Below are positions 45,201 through 57,900 of a DNA stretch of 64,000 nt, piece by piece. How positions within the stretch are numbered: the first letter of the stretch is position 1; each line of letters begins with the position of its first letter. The notes below the pieces were generated by a model. It searched no databases, had not been told where the DNA came from, and was given only the letters and a program-made list of their open reading frames with translations. This stretch comes from Owenia fusiformis (lineage: Eukaryota; Annelida; Polychaeta; Sabellida; Oweniidae): the NCBI GenBank assembly GCA_903813345.2, contig CAIIXF020000008.1, forward strand, positions 16,664,822-16,728,821, given 5' to 3'. A program made the translations under genes and the position numbers.

Positions 45201-48200
45201 AATGGCCAGTTTTGGAAAGAGGTAAACAGACCCTCAGGAGATGCAAATATTTCGGCAGGGATAAACCCTGTATCTAAAACCTATAACTATATTACCCAAG
45301 GTTACGTATCTGTGTATTTATTCATTTATTAATGTTCATTGTCACAGACTATTTTACAATTTTATTACCAGACTATGAATTTAATGTAATCAGAAACATA
45401 ACTGTGTATTTATTGTTTTAACATGTAATTCTGCTGCACTGAAAAGGTGTATTCTAATTGATGTGTTGCACATATTTGCCATTTAAAATACCTACCGACA
45501 AGACTCCTTCAAGCACTCTGGGTTGAGACATTTGAATATTTTCTCATCAGGGTTGTCAATAATGGTGGCAAAGCTGCAGAAAGGGCATGATTCTAAGCCT
45601 TCTATATCTGCCTGCCGTATTTCCTCCTCTTGAATTTTCCTCAGCAAGTTTGAAAAAACTTTGGATGGAAGCACACTTTGTAGAACCTGAGTGGGAAATT
45701 GTGCCTTGCAGTCACCTGTTGATAAAATGAACAATATTATGTTTTCGAACATGACTGTATTCATGCCTTCTATAAACTGTACAAAGTCAACATTTCACCC
45801 GGGGTATATTTGCGAAGAATACCCTGGGTAATACATGTAATGTGTGACGTCATAACAGCTGGTCATAGTAATGGCGGACCATAATGAATATTCGAAACAT
45901 TTTGGTGAGTTTTCATGTTCGAATCATAATATAGACCTCAGAGCAGGGGTAATATCGTAGAATACACCCCATAGGACTAGGCACAAAAACTTTTGAACAG
46001 AAAATGTTTGTGCCTAGCCCTGCGGGGTGTATTCGACAATATTACCCCTGCTCCTCGGTGTATATTTCTTAATTAGACAAGGCACAGACATGAACAATAT
46101 CTGCCTAAAACACAGCATTGTGGTCTTGTTGACCAAGACGTTGATATGTAGAAACATCCCTGAAAATTTCAGATGAATCCCTCAAATGGTTTGGCTGGAA
46201 ACCTGTAGACAAGTCTTGAAAGTGAAGATTTTAGGACGGAAAATCCAAAATGGCCACCTTAAAATTTACCCAGAATGCCCAAAAACCAATCAGTTTTTGA
46301 CGTTGATATGTAGAAACATCCCTGAAAATTTCAGATGAATCCCTCAAATGGTTTGGCTGAAAATCTGTAGACAAGTCTTGAAAGTGACGATTTTAGGACA
46401 GAAAATCCAAAATGGCCACCTTAAAATTTAACCAGAATGCCCAAAAACTAATCAGTTCTTGACGTTGATATGTAGAAACATCCCTGAAAATTTCAGATGA
46501 ATCCCTCAAAAGGTTTGGCTGGAAACCTGTAGACAAGTCTTGAAAGTAAAGATTTTAGGACGGAAAATCCAAAATGGCCACCTTAAAATTTACCCAGAAT
46601 GCCCAAAAACTAATCAGTTCTTGACGTTGATATGCAGAAACATCCCTGAAAATTTCAGATGAATCCCTCAAGTGGTTTGGCTGAAAACCTGTAGACAAGT
46701 CTTGAAAGTGAAGATTTTAGGACGGAAAATCCAAAATGGCCACCTTAAAATTTACCCAGAATGCCCAAAAACTATGTAGAAACATCCCTGAAAATTTCAG
46801 ATGAATCCCTCAAATGGTTTGGCTGGAAACCTGTAGACAAGCTGAAAAGTGAGACGCCGCCCACCGCCTGCCGCCAGTCAAGCTGACTACAATATCGTAC
46901 CTCTTGTTAGGTACGATAAAAATGTTTAAGGCAATACAAGAGCAGTCTTAGTAATATGGAAATGAGGTTTAATTTCAATTTTTTTAAATTTTTTTTCACC
47001 ATTGCACATTGGCAAGAACATATAAAGAGAAATCAATAGATGTGTTATAATTGAGAACCTTGTCAGCCTAATTAGGCAATGGTGGCTGATTAGTTCAAGA
47101 CATAATTCATTTACCTGTTAAACAAGGGAATTTGATCTTGCCACTGCCAATATTCTCCTCTGATGACCGTTTGATGCACTCCCTGCAGAACAAACATCCG
47201 TCCTCACAGGCTGCTAGCTCTTCAAACAGAAGTTCATCCTCGCAGCAACAAGGACACTCATGGAGCTCTCCTTTCTCTTTTGCCATCTTGAACTTGTTGG
47301 CTTTCTCTCGTTTTTGCACTTCAAAGTATTCTGAAAATTTCAGTGGTAAATAGAATTTGCACTTCAAAATATTTTCAGCAAATTCATTTAATCTAAAATC
47401 TCTGGTAAAACCTGTCGAATTCGAACACCTCTGGGATCAGCCAAAAGTGTTTGGATTAGCAGGTGTTCATATTTCAAGGTTTTCTTAATGTGTGAGTCTG
47501 TGGGAAGGTAACAAAAAAACATTGAGAGGTGTTCAGATGAGAGGGGCATTCACTGTACATCTTTTGTAAAACAGAATTATTCAAATATTCTCTTCATGAG
47601 AGACTGTAAACAAAGCACTTTTTAAAGACACAAAACAGCTCTTAATTTAAAGGAATTTGATTGTTTGTTCAGAGAGAAGATACAGAAGTCATGCCTGGAT
47701 CAACAGTTTGTTTGCACATTCCTGATATCCAGTCACTAATTTTCAGTTCATCACTACAAACAATCAAATCTCCACATGTCTGTTGAAACACCAAAAGAAT
47801 AGACAACCATCCTTTTGAGCTGAGCTCATTAATGTTGAAAGGTTCATCCCCCTCCTTCACAAATAACATTGTGTTTGGACGAAGAAAACAATTATAGAGT
47901 GTTAAACACAATAGGTTGATCCCGTGTATCAAAAATTAATACCTTTAATTTCTTCCTCATGTTGCAAAAAGAGCATCTCCTTGTAGAAAAGTTCATCTGG
48001 TTCCTCTGGTATAAAATGTTTGACATTTCTGGCTCTTCTCATAAACACACCCTTCTTCTTGCTCCCTGAAAAAGTGATAAACGTCAACTTATCTCTTTAT
48101 TCCTGTATGGAAGTTTCATCATTAACACTGGATTTGCAATGGAGAGAAATGAGCACCCAGTTAACTAGAAAATGCATATAACATAAACTGTACTGGATTT

Positions 48201-50899
48201 AACACTCCGTCTCTGACATTCATGGGTCTTCTAAAAATGAGAGTCCTAAAACATAGTTCATGCACAGTTTATTTAATATATAAGAATGGAACATCTCTAT
48301 TATTAATTTTTCACTATGTCCATAATTTATCAAATTATTGTATTAAAGAGACTCAGTCTCTAACTCAATTGATCCTAAAATGTTCATTCTTCAATCGACA
48401 CATTCAATAAATTTTGGTACAAACACGGTCTTTTCTTAACTGTTATTTTTGCAGAAAAGATTTGTTTCATTTTTATAGTGCAAGTAAGACTGCTAATTTG
48501 GCAGACAAACATTAATGTAATATATCACCTTTGAAAGCTCCAGCTTCATTCTCCAACTCTCTCACAGTGGGGGTCAGATGGAACTTGTGCTTCATAAATG
48601 CCTTATTTATATAAACTTCAGTTATCAATGGGAAATAGTTCTTTAACTGGGGCAGGGCATGTTTTTTATAACTTTCTGTCACTGGTTTTTCCTCGTTGTA
48701 AAATAAGGTCAAGCAATCAGGAAACATTTGGATGAATTCTTTCAAATTAAATGTCATATTTTGGATCTGGTGTTTCCAAGCAGCTTGTTTTTGTTTCCCT
48801 TGGACTTCTTTAAGCTTTGGGTATGCTTTAGTGTTGAATAACTCTGCAGCTAATGTCTGGGCCCTCTCCTCCTCTCCAGCCTTTTCTTCCAGACGTGCGT
48901 ATAAGTAGTTAGGGTCAGCATCTGGGAAAATACTGAGTAACGCATCCATGTCATTTTGAGCAACAGCAGAATGTTTTCTGGAAATGTTTGTTTTAGTTTG
49001 GGTATTGTTGTTTTTCTTAATAAATTTATCATTAGCTCCTGATGTGTTTCCAGCAGTGTCATTTGGCACAATTGTGTCTTTACTCTGTTCTGGATGGGTA
49101 GCAGGGTCGGTCTTAACATCTACTGCATGTTCTATATTTTCAACTTGGTTGGTTGTTTTAATGTTAGTTTTTGATGTACTTTTTGGTAAGTCAATGCTTA
49201 GAGTTGAATCATTACGTATGACTTCACCAGTATGTACCATGTTGCCAGGGATGTCAAAACTATCACCTTGGCTCTCATTTCCCCCTGCAAGCAACTCCTC
49301 AGCAACCAAAGCTATTCTATTAGGGTTATCATAATGTGCCTCAAGGTAAGCATAAATCTCATTTCGATTTAAATTTGGGAACATCCTCGAAATGGTCATC
49401 ATATCTTTATACAGAGGGTGATTTGTAAGCTCCCCTTCAGGATTGGCCTGAACATCAGTTGTAATTGTTTGATCATTAAGATTTGGCACATTTACATGTC
49501 TTAGTTTACTGATAGTGATAGCTATCCTATCAGCTTCCTTAGAGGAGTCTATGTGTTCTAATGTATTAAGTACATCAACAGGGTCGGCATGTGGTAGTAC
49601 TTTGAGCACCTCTTGGACATCTTGTACCAAAGTGTCCTCTTTTGAAGGTGGGTTGGCAGCTTTCACAACTGTCACTTGGATAATATCATCTGATGCATTA
49701 AGAAATTGGTTCAACACTTGGTTTACTCTTTCCGGTTTATGACCAATAGCTTCTAATGCTTCATACACTGCATTGGGGTCTACATCATTGTCTGGCTTTA
49801 GTCTTTTCAATCGAGTTAACACTTCATCAACATCGCTAAATATATCACAGATAAGAGTTTCTGGACTTTTTTGATTTTGTGTATTTGCACTTGGCACTTC
49901 ATCAAACTCAGCAGTCACTCCTTCTAGTATCTCGTTGGTAACTAGTTCAAGTCTATTGGGTGTTTTACGGTGTTTCACAAGTTTGTCATATATCATGTCA
50001 ATGCTGGCACCAGGAAACATACTTGCTATCATTTCAGCATCATTACGACAAGATGATATTGGTTTTATCACATTTGTAGGTTTATCTGAGTTATTTGCTG
50101 AACCAGATGCCTTAGTTTCAGTAAATGCTATGTTATTGACTGTGTTCAGTGATTTGTTCTTTGTGTCATTTTGAATACTTTCTGTATGAGAAGACACATT
50201 GTTTGTGTCATATGACACATTGTTTTTGGCATGACTAGATATGGCATCATTTGATAATTGCACTATATTTTCACCACTATGTGTATTGGGGTTTTCAGCA
50301 GAGGTATTCCCTTTCTCTTGAAAATTAGAATCTGATAGAGCATTACATGGTGAAACTTCTGGAATATTTAAATCTGATGGCACTTCACATGATGAGAACT
50401 CTGGATCTTCCAAAAATGCAAAGTCATCATTTGAATCCCTCGGCTTAACTTTGCTTTTTCCTGATGGACGGGCATCAATTTCGTCCTTTTGTTTTTCAAT
50501 ATTATCAATAAGAATTTTGGCACTTTCTGTGGCTCCATCTATAGTCTCTATTGCATCTTTATAACTTTCAAGTTGGGTTCCATTCAAGGAATTGCCCATT
50601 TCAAATCCATCATGATAGGACAATGTGTTTGAAGCAGCAGTTGAGTGGCCATCAATGTCATCTAATCCATATTCAGGGCTGTGACTTAGCGAGTATCTCT
50701 GAGTAGGTTCCTCACTGTCACTGAGAATATCTGTCGCTTGAGAATCTAAAGATTCTTCAGTTCCATTCAATAGTTTATTATCACCACCTCCCTGTCCATT
50801 GGTTAACTTTGGTCGCTTTGATATACTTTGTTGTTCATCATTGGATCTTCTACGTTTATCTAATTGTATATTGTTCTGGAGTGTCTGGGATAGTGACAT
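41645..50899 (-). CDS. RNF216: E3 ubiquitin ligase RNF216 (TRIAD3), RBR type
   Basis: Exons: 50899-48529, 48065-47943, 47330-47115, 45715-45496, 45033-44889, 44568-44465, 43798-43665 and 43332-43215, then either 42402-42312 (total 1,173 aa) or 42278-41645 (1,354 aa). A TAA lies in frame before the Met, and an acceptor near 50,936 implies a noncoding first exon. The long exon 1 has a basic N-terminus (KRRRSNDE), an acidic Ser/Asn-rich part, and five CUE-like helical modules near residues 285, 350, 420, 495 and 650 (such as [18 protein letters not shown] and [19 protein letters not shown]). The RBR follows: RING1 from [14 protein letters not shown], an IBR with [11 protein letters not shown], and RING2 with [18 protein letters not shown], in which the catalytic Cys is kept. 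RNF216 makes ubiquitin chains on signalling proteins and in autophagy control. Confidence 0.93.
41740..42115. repeat. 21-bp minisatellite (CATTGTCACTATCATTATCnn)
   Basis: About 18 diverged units whose length is a multiple of three, so several frames on both strands stay open through it (190, 224 and 136 codons besides the acidic one). Only the minus-strand frame encoding Asp/Asn/Glu/Ser heptads connects to a splice site in phase with a known protein. The hydrophobic Ile/Val/Thr and Leu/Ser frames on the plus strand are artefacts. Confidence 0.85.
43933..44086. mobile_element. CAG...CTG element E9, 8-bp target duplication
   Basis: In an RNF216 intron. Ends cagggcacgccttaag and cttagggcatacactg are inverted. 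The octamer ctatccac is exactly duplicated (43,925-43,932 and 44,087-44,094). The 154 bp interior repeats ctggtca/tgaccag in both orientations about five times. This is a hAT-type signature. Confidence 0.8.
45939..46056. repeat. hairpin-forming palindrome in an RNF216 intron
   Basis: The left arm gagcaggggtaatatcgtag plus aatacacccc pairs with ggggtgtattcgacaatatt plus acccctgctc. A second inner stem pairs ctaggcacaaaaactttt with aaaatgtttgtgcctag, with a loop of about 7. The total of about 118 bp is probably a MITE or the end of one. Confidence 0.7.
46137..46850. repeat. 162-bp tandem repeat in an RNF216 intron
   Basis: Units start with gacgttgatatg at 46,137, 46,299, 46,461 and 46,623, with a shortened fifth copy from about 46,775. 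They are almost identical (over 95% by eye). Each contains gatgaatccctcaaatggtt, ctgtagacaagtcttgaaag and aaaatggccaccttaaaatt. The array is followed by gacgccgcccaccgcctgcc and a short hairpin (cgtacctcttgttaggtacg). Confidence 0.9.
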
Positions 50900-51961
50900 G
50901 CTGACACTGGCTCCTTATTTAGCCACTGTTCTTAAGCTGAAATGACATTAAAATTAACATCTATCATCACAGTGATGCAGTGCATTCAAAAGGTTTTAAC
51001 ACAATTATAAAATTCTAGAGCAGACCCACTAAACTGAGATAACATCCTGCTACCCATGCAGTCAATGTTGAAATTATTTCAAAAAATTCAATGTAGCTCA
51101 TCAAATTCAATTGAATTAAGCAGTAGAAGAGCCCCAGAGCAAAGAGATGACAAACATAATTATGTCTCTTGCTTACCATCTCATCAGCTAGTTTTCGAAT
51201 ATAACACGTCGCTGTGATGTTTTAATCGATGCATATTTCTTACACTTTTCTTTATCTTGATGTGAAATAACAACCTATGATATTGGACTAGTATTGGTTT
51301 AAGCACACCAGAAATAAATATACCATATTCTCTAATAAACGCACAGTGTGTCTCCCAAATTCTCCTGGAGGAGATGTCTCAAATAACAAAATCCACCAAT
51401 GGTGTCATCTCAGTGCACATTTACAAATAGTAAATATGTCCTGAACCCTGAGGTTTTTCCCTCAATAGAATCAAATTATTTCATGAAAATTTTTCTTTTG
51501 AAAAAATTGAATTTTTCTTCAAAAAATTATATAATATTAGCTAACCTTAGACATCAAAGCATTTTATCGTGCCATGATGATATTGAGATAAGAATGCAAT
51601 AAAGTATACACTTACGTCTATTTCTGAAAGTGAAAATATTAGATTTATACACATATTTATGCTTATATTAGGGTAAATAGCATCTTGCCAGGGCACATTC
51701 CGGAAGTACTTGTGAATAGTGACACGCCACAAATTATTTTTATAGGGGTAGTCTTTGATGTATACAAGCACTAAATGTTCTCTAAAAGAGATGCAATCAA
51801 ACACAGCAACAGTTTACACCTAATTTTAAAATCATATTATAAAGAATATCATAATGTGAAAATAAATACATGCATAAGGAATTTTAAAACGTAAAAATAA
51901 GGTTTATTTAAGGTCAAGCTGCTTACACTATACAACTACTAAACTCAGAAAACAAAAAACA
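50900..51961. promoter_or_regulatory. divergent intergenic region between RNF216 and the cystatin gene
   Basis: The two start codons are 1.06 kb apart and point away from each other. RNF216 has an acceptor near 50,936, so its noncoding first exon and promoter lie within or beyond this stretch. The cystatin start follows aaaactcagaaaacaaaaaac directly. No core promoter element can be named. No other gene is seen here. Confidence 0.4.
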
Positions 51962-54900
51962 ATGAAGGTGGCAATTTTCCTGCTCCTTTTGCAGCTTGTT
52001 TCCGCGCAGGCAGTGGGTGGTAAGAAGCGTGTTGAAGTAACAGATGGAGATGCAATACATGTTGCAGAGTTTGTTGTGAAATATATGAATGAGAGAGACC
52101 ACAGAAGTACTAAACTTGACAGTTTATTGAAGGTTGAAAAACAGGTAAAATTTTGTCAATAAAAACATCACATGACATACAATTGAATAAAATTCCTTTA
52201 TGAAGGCAGCTTGGTAAGGGTCATTTTGACCATGACCATTGTGATCCTGACCAAGTAAATGATATATGGGAGTAGTACAACTGACTGAAGATCAAAGCAG
52301 AACTCGGTTATCTTTATCCCGTTCCCGGACTATAGTCCATAGTCCGGGAACGGGATAAGGTTATCTTACTTCAAAAAATTCTAAAATCCACATTTTTTCA
52401 TTTCCTGTTGTTTGGTGTAAGTTTCTTATCCCGTACCAGCACCATAGTCCTGTAACGAGCGCATTATTTTGCCTGTACGATTACAACTTGGGAGAATATT
52501 ATCTACGCCCCTTACACTTAAGATACCTACTTCAATAGATTCCGGGATATTTTAGCATTTTTTTCGTATAGTTGAATCCACAATTGTTTGGGTATATCAG
52601 CAGAATGTGAACATTTTCTTTTTCATCGAGAGATATTCCATCACTTTCCAAGATGGTGGTTGGATTTAAAAGGGGATTTCCCGTTTGACTGGCCGGGATG
52701 TACCAATAAATGGAAAAATTTGACGGTTGAAATAAGTTAAATATTACATGCAAATATTGCGATCAAAAATGAAAATTTCTTTGTTCTGCCGATAAACCCA
52801 GACAATTGTGGATTCAACTACACGAAAAGAATGCTGAAATACCAAGGAATCTATTGAAATATGTATCTTAAGTGTAAGAAGCGTAGAAAATTCTCTCATG
52901 TTATAATCGGACAGGCAAAGGAATAAGACGTTCGCAGGACTATAGTCCTGGCACTGGATAATAAATTTCTGATAACTACTCCGAGACCTTATTAAGTAGT
53001 AAGGTACAATTAAACCCCATTAAAAGTAACACAGCAGATTGTGCTATATATGTCATGGTATAGGGAGAAAATCAATAAACTCAAGGCCTGTGTTACACTT
53101 GCTAACTGTATATTGAATGCTATTACTATGCTAGAATATTTTCTCTCCCTATATCTTGACACTGTTAACATCTTAGACTGAGACAGTCTAAGTTATCCCG
53201 TACCATGCCAGGACTACAGTTCTGAGAATGTCTCAATCTTTTGCCTGTAGGATTACATCATGGGAGAATTTTCTACGCCTCTTTCACTTAAGATCAGTGC
53301 TCTCTTTATGCGTCGGACCATGGGACAAATCCGACTACTTTTGCTCTGGGCCGACCAGGACTAACAGACTGTCAGTCTGAGTGTCCGGCGTAAAAATACT
53401 CACCAAATTATGGGCCAAACTTCGGTCCGATTGTCCTTTTATCCATCCCCGAGGATATGACTGTAATACAACTAATTGTCAGCGGTAAATTACAAAAAAA
53501 AATTCAAATATTTCAGAATATTTTCAACAATTTACGTTATCGGTTGGTGTTGTTTTTTGTTTTCTTTTTGGAGAGTAAAGGGCGCCACCTGGCAAGCGAA
53601 TCTACTGTTCAAAAATTGAACGTTTTTCAAGTTCAGAAATTATTACGTTAAATATCTGGCTGTGGATGCATTAATTCAATACAGGAATTAATGATAATCA
53701 AGTAAGGCATTGTTATATTATAGACATAAAAGGCATTTGTGTGAAAATGACCCACAAAGTTCATAACGCAATCGAATTTCTGGGTGGCTCCAGTATTTTT
53801 AGATTTGTTGTAAAGCATAATTTTTTCACAATCATTTCATTTCGCGAGTACTCTACACCTGGCAAAATCGTGAAAAACACATGCAAGCAAATTCAATGTG
53901 TTTGACAGTCTATTTGGATCACTGAGAATGAGAAAATACGTGTACAGCATGAATACGAGTAGGCCTATGTAAAATTTGAATGCTACTCCGATTTTTCATT
54001 TTTTCCTGGACTGGCAAGAACCAGTCTGGACTGGCTACTAATTAAAAGTAGTCAGTCCAGGGACTGGCTTCTTTTGGTCTGGACTGGTGAACTCTTCAGA
54101 CTTGTCAGTCCGTTGGTCCTGTGACTAATTTTGCCTTAACCTCTTGACTACCCAGAATGACAAGATTTCTCGTCACCTCAGAAATGACCTTGAAACCCAG
54201 AGGGACGAGAAAATCCGTCACAAAATTTTTCACAAAAATTGCTCTCATTTGAACAATTTTCATCGAATTTACACAAATTTTTTTTAAAACATGTAGAAAT
54301 GATCTCTGCCATCCAATTTTACTAAGTTGAGCATCTAAAGTTGTATAGGTATGTAGTAAAATGTCAAAAGGTGGAAAAATGAAAAATTCTTTGGTTTCAT
54401 GCCAATTTTAGAGCCTGGGATTCAAGAGGTTAAGGAGAGCACTGCTTAAAGGGAATGCGAAGTTTCATGTTCTAATTTACACGCTGGCTACTTATAACCA
54501 TCATCTATCACTTCAGCTCACTCATGGGACATATCGTGTTTGAACTAACATATAATTCAAGTTCAAAGTACCCATATCTGGATCGCTGCGGATGCCGCCA
54601 TTGTTATGTATCAATGACGTCATTGATGCCTTAAAATTGATGCCTGGGAAATGTCGCTATATGATCACGTCATACTCGGATCGCAGAAATAGAACACGAT
54701 TTCACTGATATTGTATAACTATTTCTGTCCGCTTGACATTGTTGCCGCATGTTCATGTCCATATCATATCATATATTTGGAAAAGTTGTTTCAATATATT
54801 CTTCATAGAAATTGAATTGTTGCAATGTATTTTTTCAAATGTTTGTATTTATTTTCTCCAATGTGATATAGTATAGGCTAGGTAGAAAAATCACTAAACT

Positions 54901-57900
54901 TATGAGATATCGGCTGCGCGATTCGGAATTCATCGCATTATATTCCACTTGAAAAATGTCCACTAGAATTATTTTATATAATGATAACATTGGGTCAAAA
55001 AGGATAAATCTGTTCAAATCCTGTAAATGCTTTCTTGTATATTTAACCAATAAATGAGGTAAATGCATTAATATATACAAAATGGCATTTACACATAAAT
55101 ACATTACTTTGCATCAATGGTGATTTATTTAACTAAGATTAATGTGGCTAATGTGTTGGCGTATTTGTGGTGAAAATACATGTAAGTAAGTTATATCATC
55201 GGCTGAACGCATCCAACAAATAGTTGCATTTACCATATTTATGTAAATACACGACATACCATTTAAAATATCAAAATCTATGCTAATGTTCATTAATGCG
55301 CTGATGAGCATTTACGGCACATCATTATTAACCTTAAGGTTTACGTCGGCAAATAGGCATACTGCCGCAATTGCATGCTTTCTTACCTAATCATAAGTGG
55401 TAGATTTCTTCAATCTGTAGTATTCTATTCAAATATGAATAGGTGCATATTGGAGAATGAAAGAAATAAAACAAAAAGTAGCAATCCAATGAAACAGTAA
55501 CTCCCTAAAGTGTTTAGCCATTTAAATTCTGATGAAAAACGCAAACAAAAAAACGAAAAATCGATGTCGTCTAAATGATACATATGTAAATGTCAATCTC
55601 CTAAATACTAAGATTGGCAATAGCTTTACAAGGACATGCCACTGTCATATTTTCAAAGAATAATACGTAATGTTTAATTTCTCAGTTGTCAAACGACCAA
55701 TTTCAATATATCATATCACCGTAGCGACATTAGATATGACAAAAAAAGCTTTTCAAAATTCAATGGTATTTCACCTTGGATCATGACAAGAGAAGGCTCA
55801 TAACATTCAGTGATGCGGGGAGACGATGGGGTCGATTGTAGTATGATATTTCATTTCCACGACGATGAGGCAATTGCCGTATTGATAGTACGCCAATAGT
55901 TTAATATTTATTTTATTATATATTTATTTTTTGTTAAAAACAATTCCTGATTTCGAGCTCGAATTTAATTATATAACATCCGTGGTAAGTACAGTTCTAC
56001 GGTATTTTCGAAATAATGATTTACAATTTAATGGCATACAACCTTTTGTTTTTCTATATCGGAAAATAAGTGGAACTTTAAAAGCTTCAGTCACATTTGT
56101 TCAATGCGACCACACGTCGATCGTATTTCCCTGAAATCAGTAAATTTCTGCGGCAAACATAGGAAAACTACAGTCGACTTAAGGTCACTGCACCTTGCTG
56201 TCTACGTACACGACATATCCAGTTTTTACCAGGCGTAGAGTCGGAGTTATAACTTTTTCTTTCCTGTGGTCACTATAGATATCAACAAGCAGCAGCCAAA
56301 CCGTAGGTCTCACAACGGCCGTACGTCGGGTTCACGGTCGACTTGCGGCTGCGCTTGGATTTCATAGGTTTCAATTGACCTTTCCGAACCATAGAACCCC
56401 TTGTGGATGCCTTCAAGAAAAAACTACGCACGTCGTAGGGCCACCCTACGCTGATCGTGCGTCATCATTTATCAGCCGTACAGGAATCGTAGTTTTTCCT
56501 CATAATCAAGATACGCCGTACGGCTATCTTAGCAAATGTGACTGCTAAATTATCTGGCTGCAGAAATACTTAGGCAACCGTGGAAATCCTACTTACCACA
56601 GAAATGATAGACCGTACGGTCCCCGTAAAAATGTGACGTGAGGCTAAGAATCCATGATAGTAATTGAATACGGAATTTTAATTTCTTTGAATACCTGTTT
56701 TAAAGATAAACATAAATGCAATGAATATTAAAGTACGAACACGTGTTTTTGTAATGAGACTAGCAAATTAAACAATTGCATTCTTGGAAATTCAAGATGG
56801 GTTGGTTGAATTAATTTTATTTTGTTTTATTCGAATAGTTTGTATTCGCCTGATAGAATTAGCATTCTCTGTTCGCATTTAGCGCTAGACCTAATAAAAG
56901 TTAAAAAGTCACGAATCCCAGATTATTTCAAGTGTAAATAAAGAATAAATCTAACCCGCATTCCATGTCTAGATAGGTAAAAAGCAATTCCGAAAATGCC
57001 GGCGTTAATATTCAATTGAAATCGTTCTTTATTATGGGTGGTATATACGTAAGCCTATTCTTTTAGTTCCTTTGAAATGATTTCTTTGGTTTTGGAATGG
57101 CAACAACTCGGCATTCATTTTTTGATTCAAAAATGGCGCCACAAAACTTTTGGAATGCCAAGGCATCAATCTGGCATCAATGACGTCATAACAATGTCGT
57201 AAAGAACCACTTTACGGTTGAAATGGCAGCTCCGTGGTCCAGTTCATATGCAAAACCCGGGGCTCAATAACAATTAAAAGGATAATGATAGAACAATAAA
57301 ACTAAGTTGGATTGAAAGATATATCTTTATTCTAACTTATTATCAAGTTTAAGGGACAAAACTTCTCATTCCCTTTAAGATACCTACTTCAATAGATTCC
57401 TGGGTATTTTAGCATTCTTTTCGTGTAGTTGAATCCACAGTTATCTGGGTATATCGGCAGAACGGGAACATTTTTCTTTTTCATCGAGAGAGATTCCATC
57501 ACTTTTCAAGATGGCGGTTGGATTTAAAAGGGGATTCCTTGTTTGACTGACCCGGAAGTGGCCCAGAAGTACCAATAAATGGAGGAATTTGATGGTTGAA
57601 ATAAGTTAAATATAACACACAAATATATATCAAAAACAAAAATTTCTTCATTCTGGGGATAAACTCAGACAATTGTGGATTCACCCCCCCCCAAATTATG
57701 ACTTTTGAGGTATGACAATGTCGGATTGTTCACTTTCAGGTATGAGAATGGTCATGGAAAATATGTTAACTCACACTTGTGGTATGGAATTGGTTTAGGA
57801 ATTCCACATATCCTTAATTTGAGGTTGTTTTGGATCATTTTCTTCATAGATTTGCCTTCTTCTCAAGGCCTTCTTCAGTTTGAATATTAGCTTTTTTCTA

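Noticed and set aside
46137-46850. CRISPR-like regular repeats
   Set aside because: The 162-bp units are contiguous with no spacers, and the genome is eukaryotic.
48984-50174. Plus-strand open frames opposite RNF216 exon 1 (116, 75 and 79 codons)
   Set aside because: Antisense shadows of a long real coding exon; no splice or protein signal of their own.
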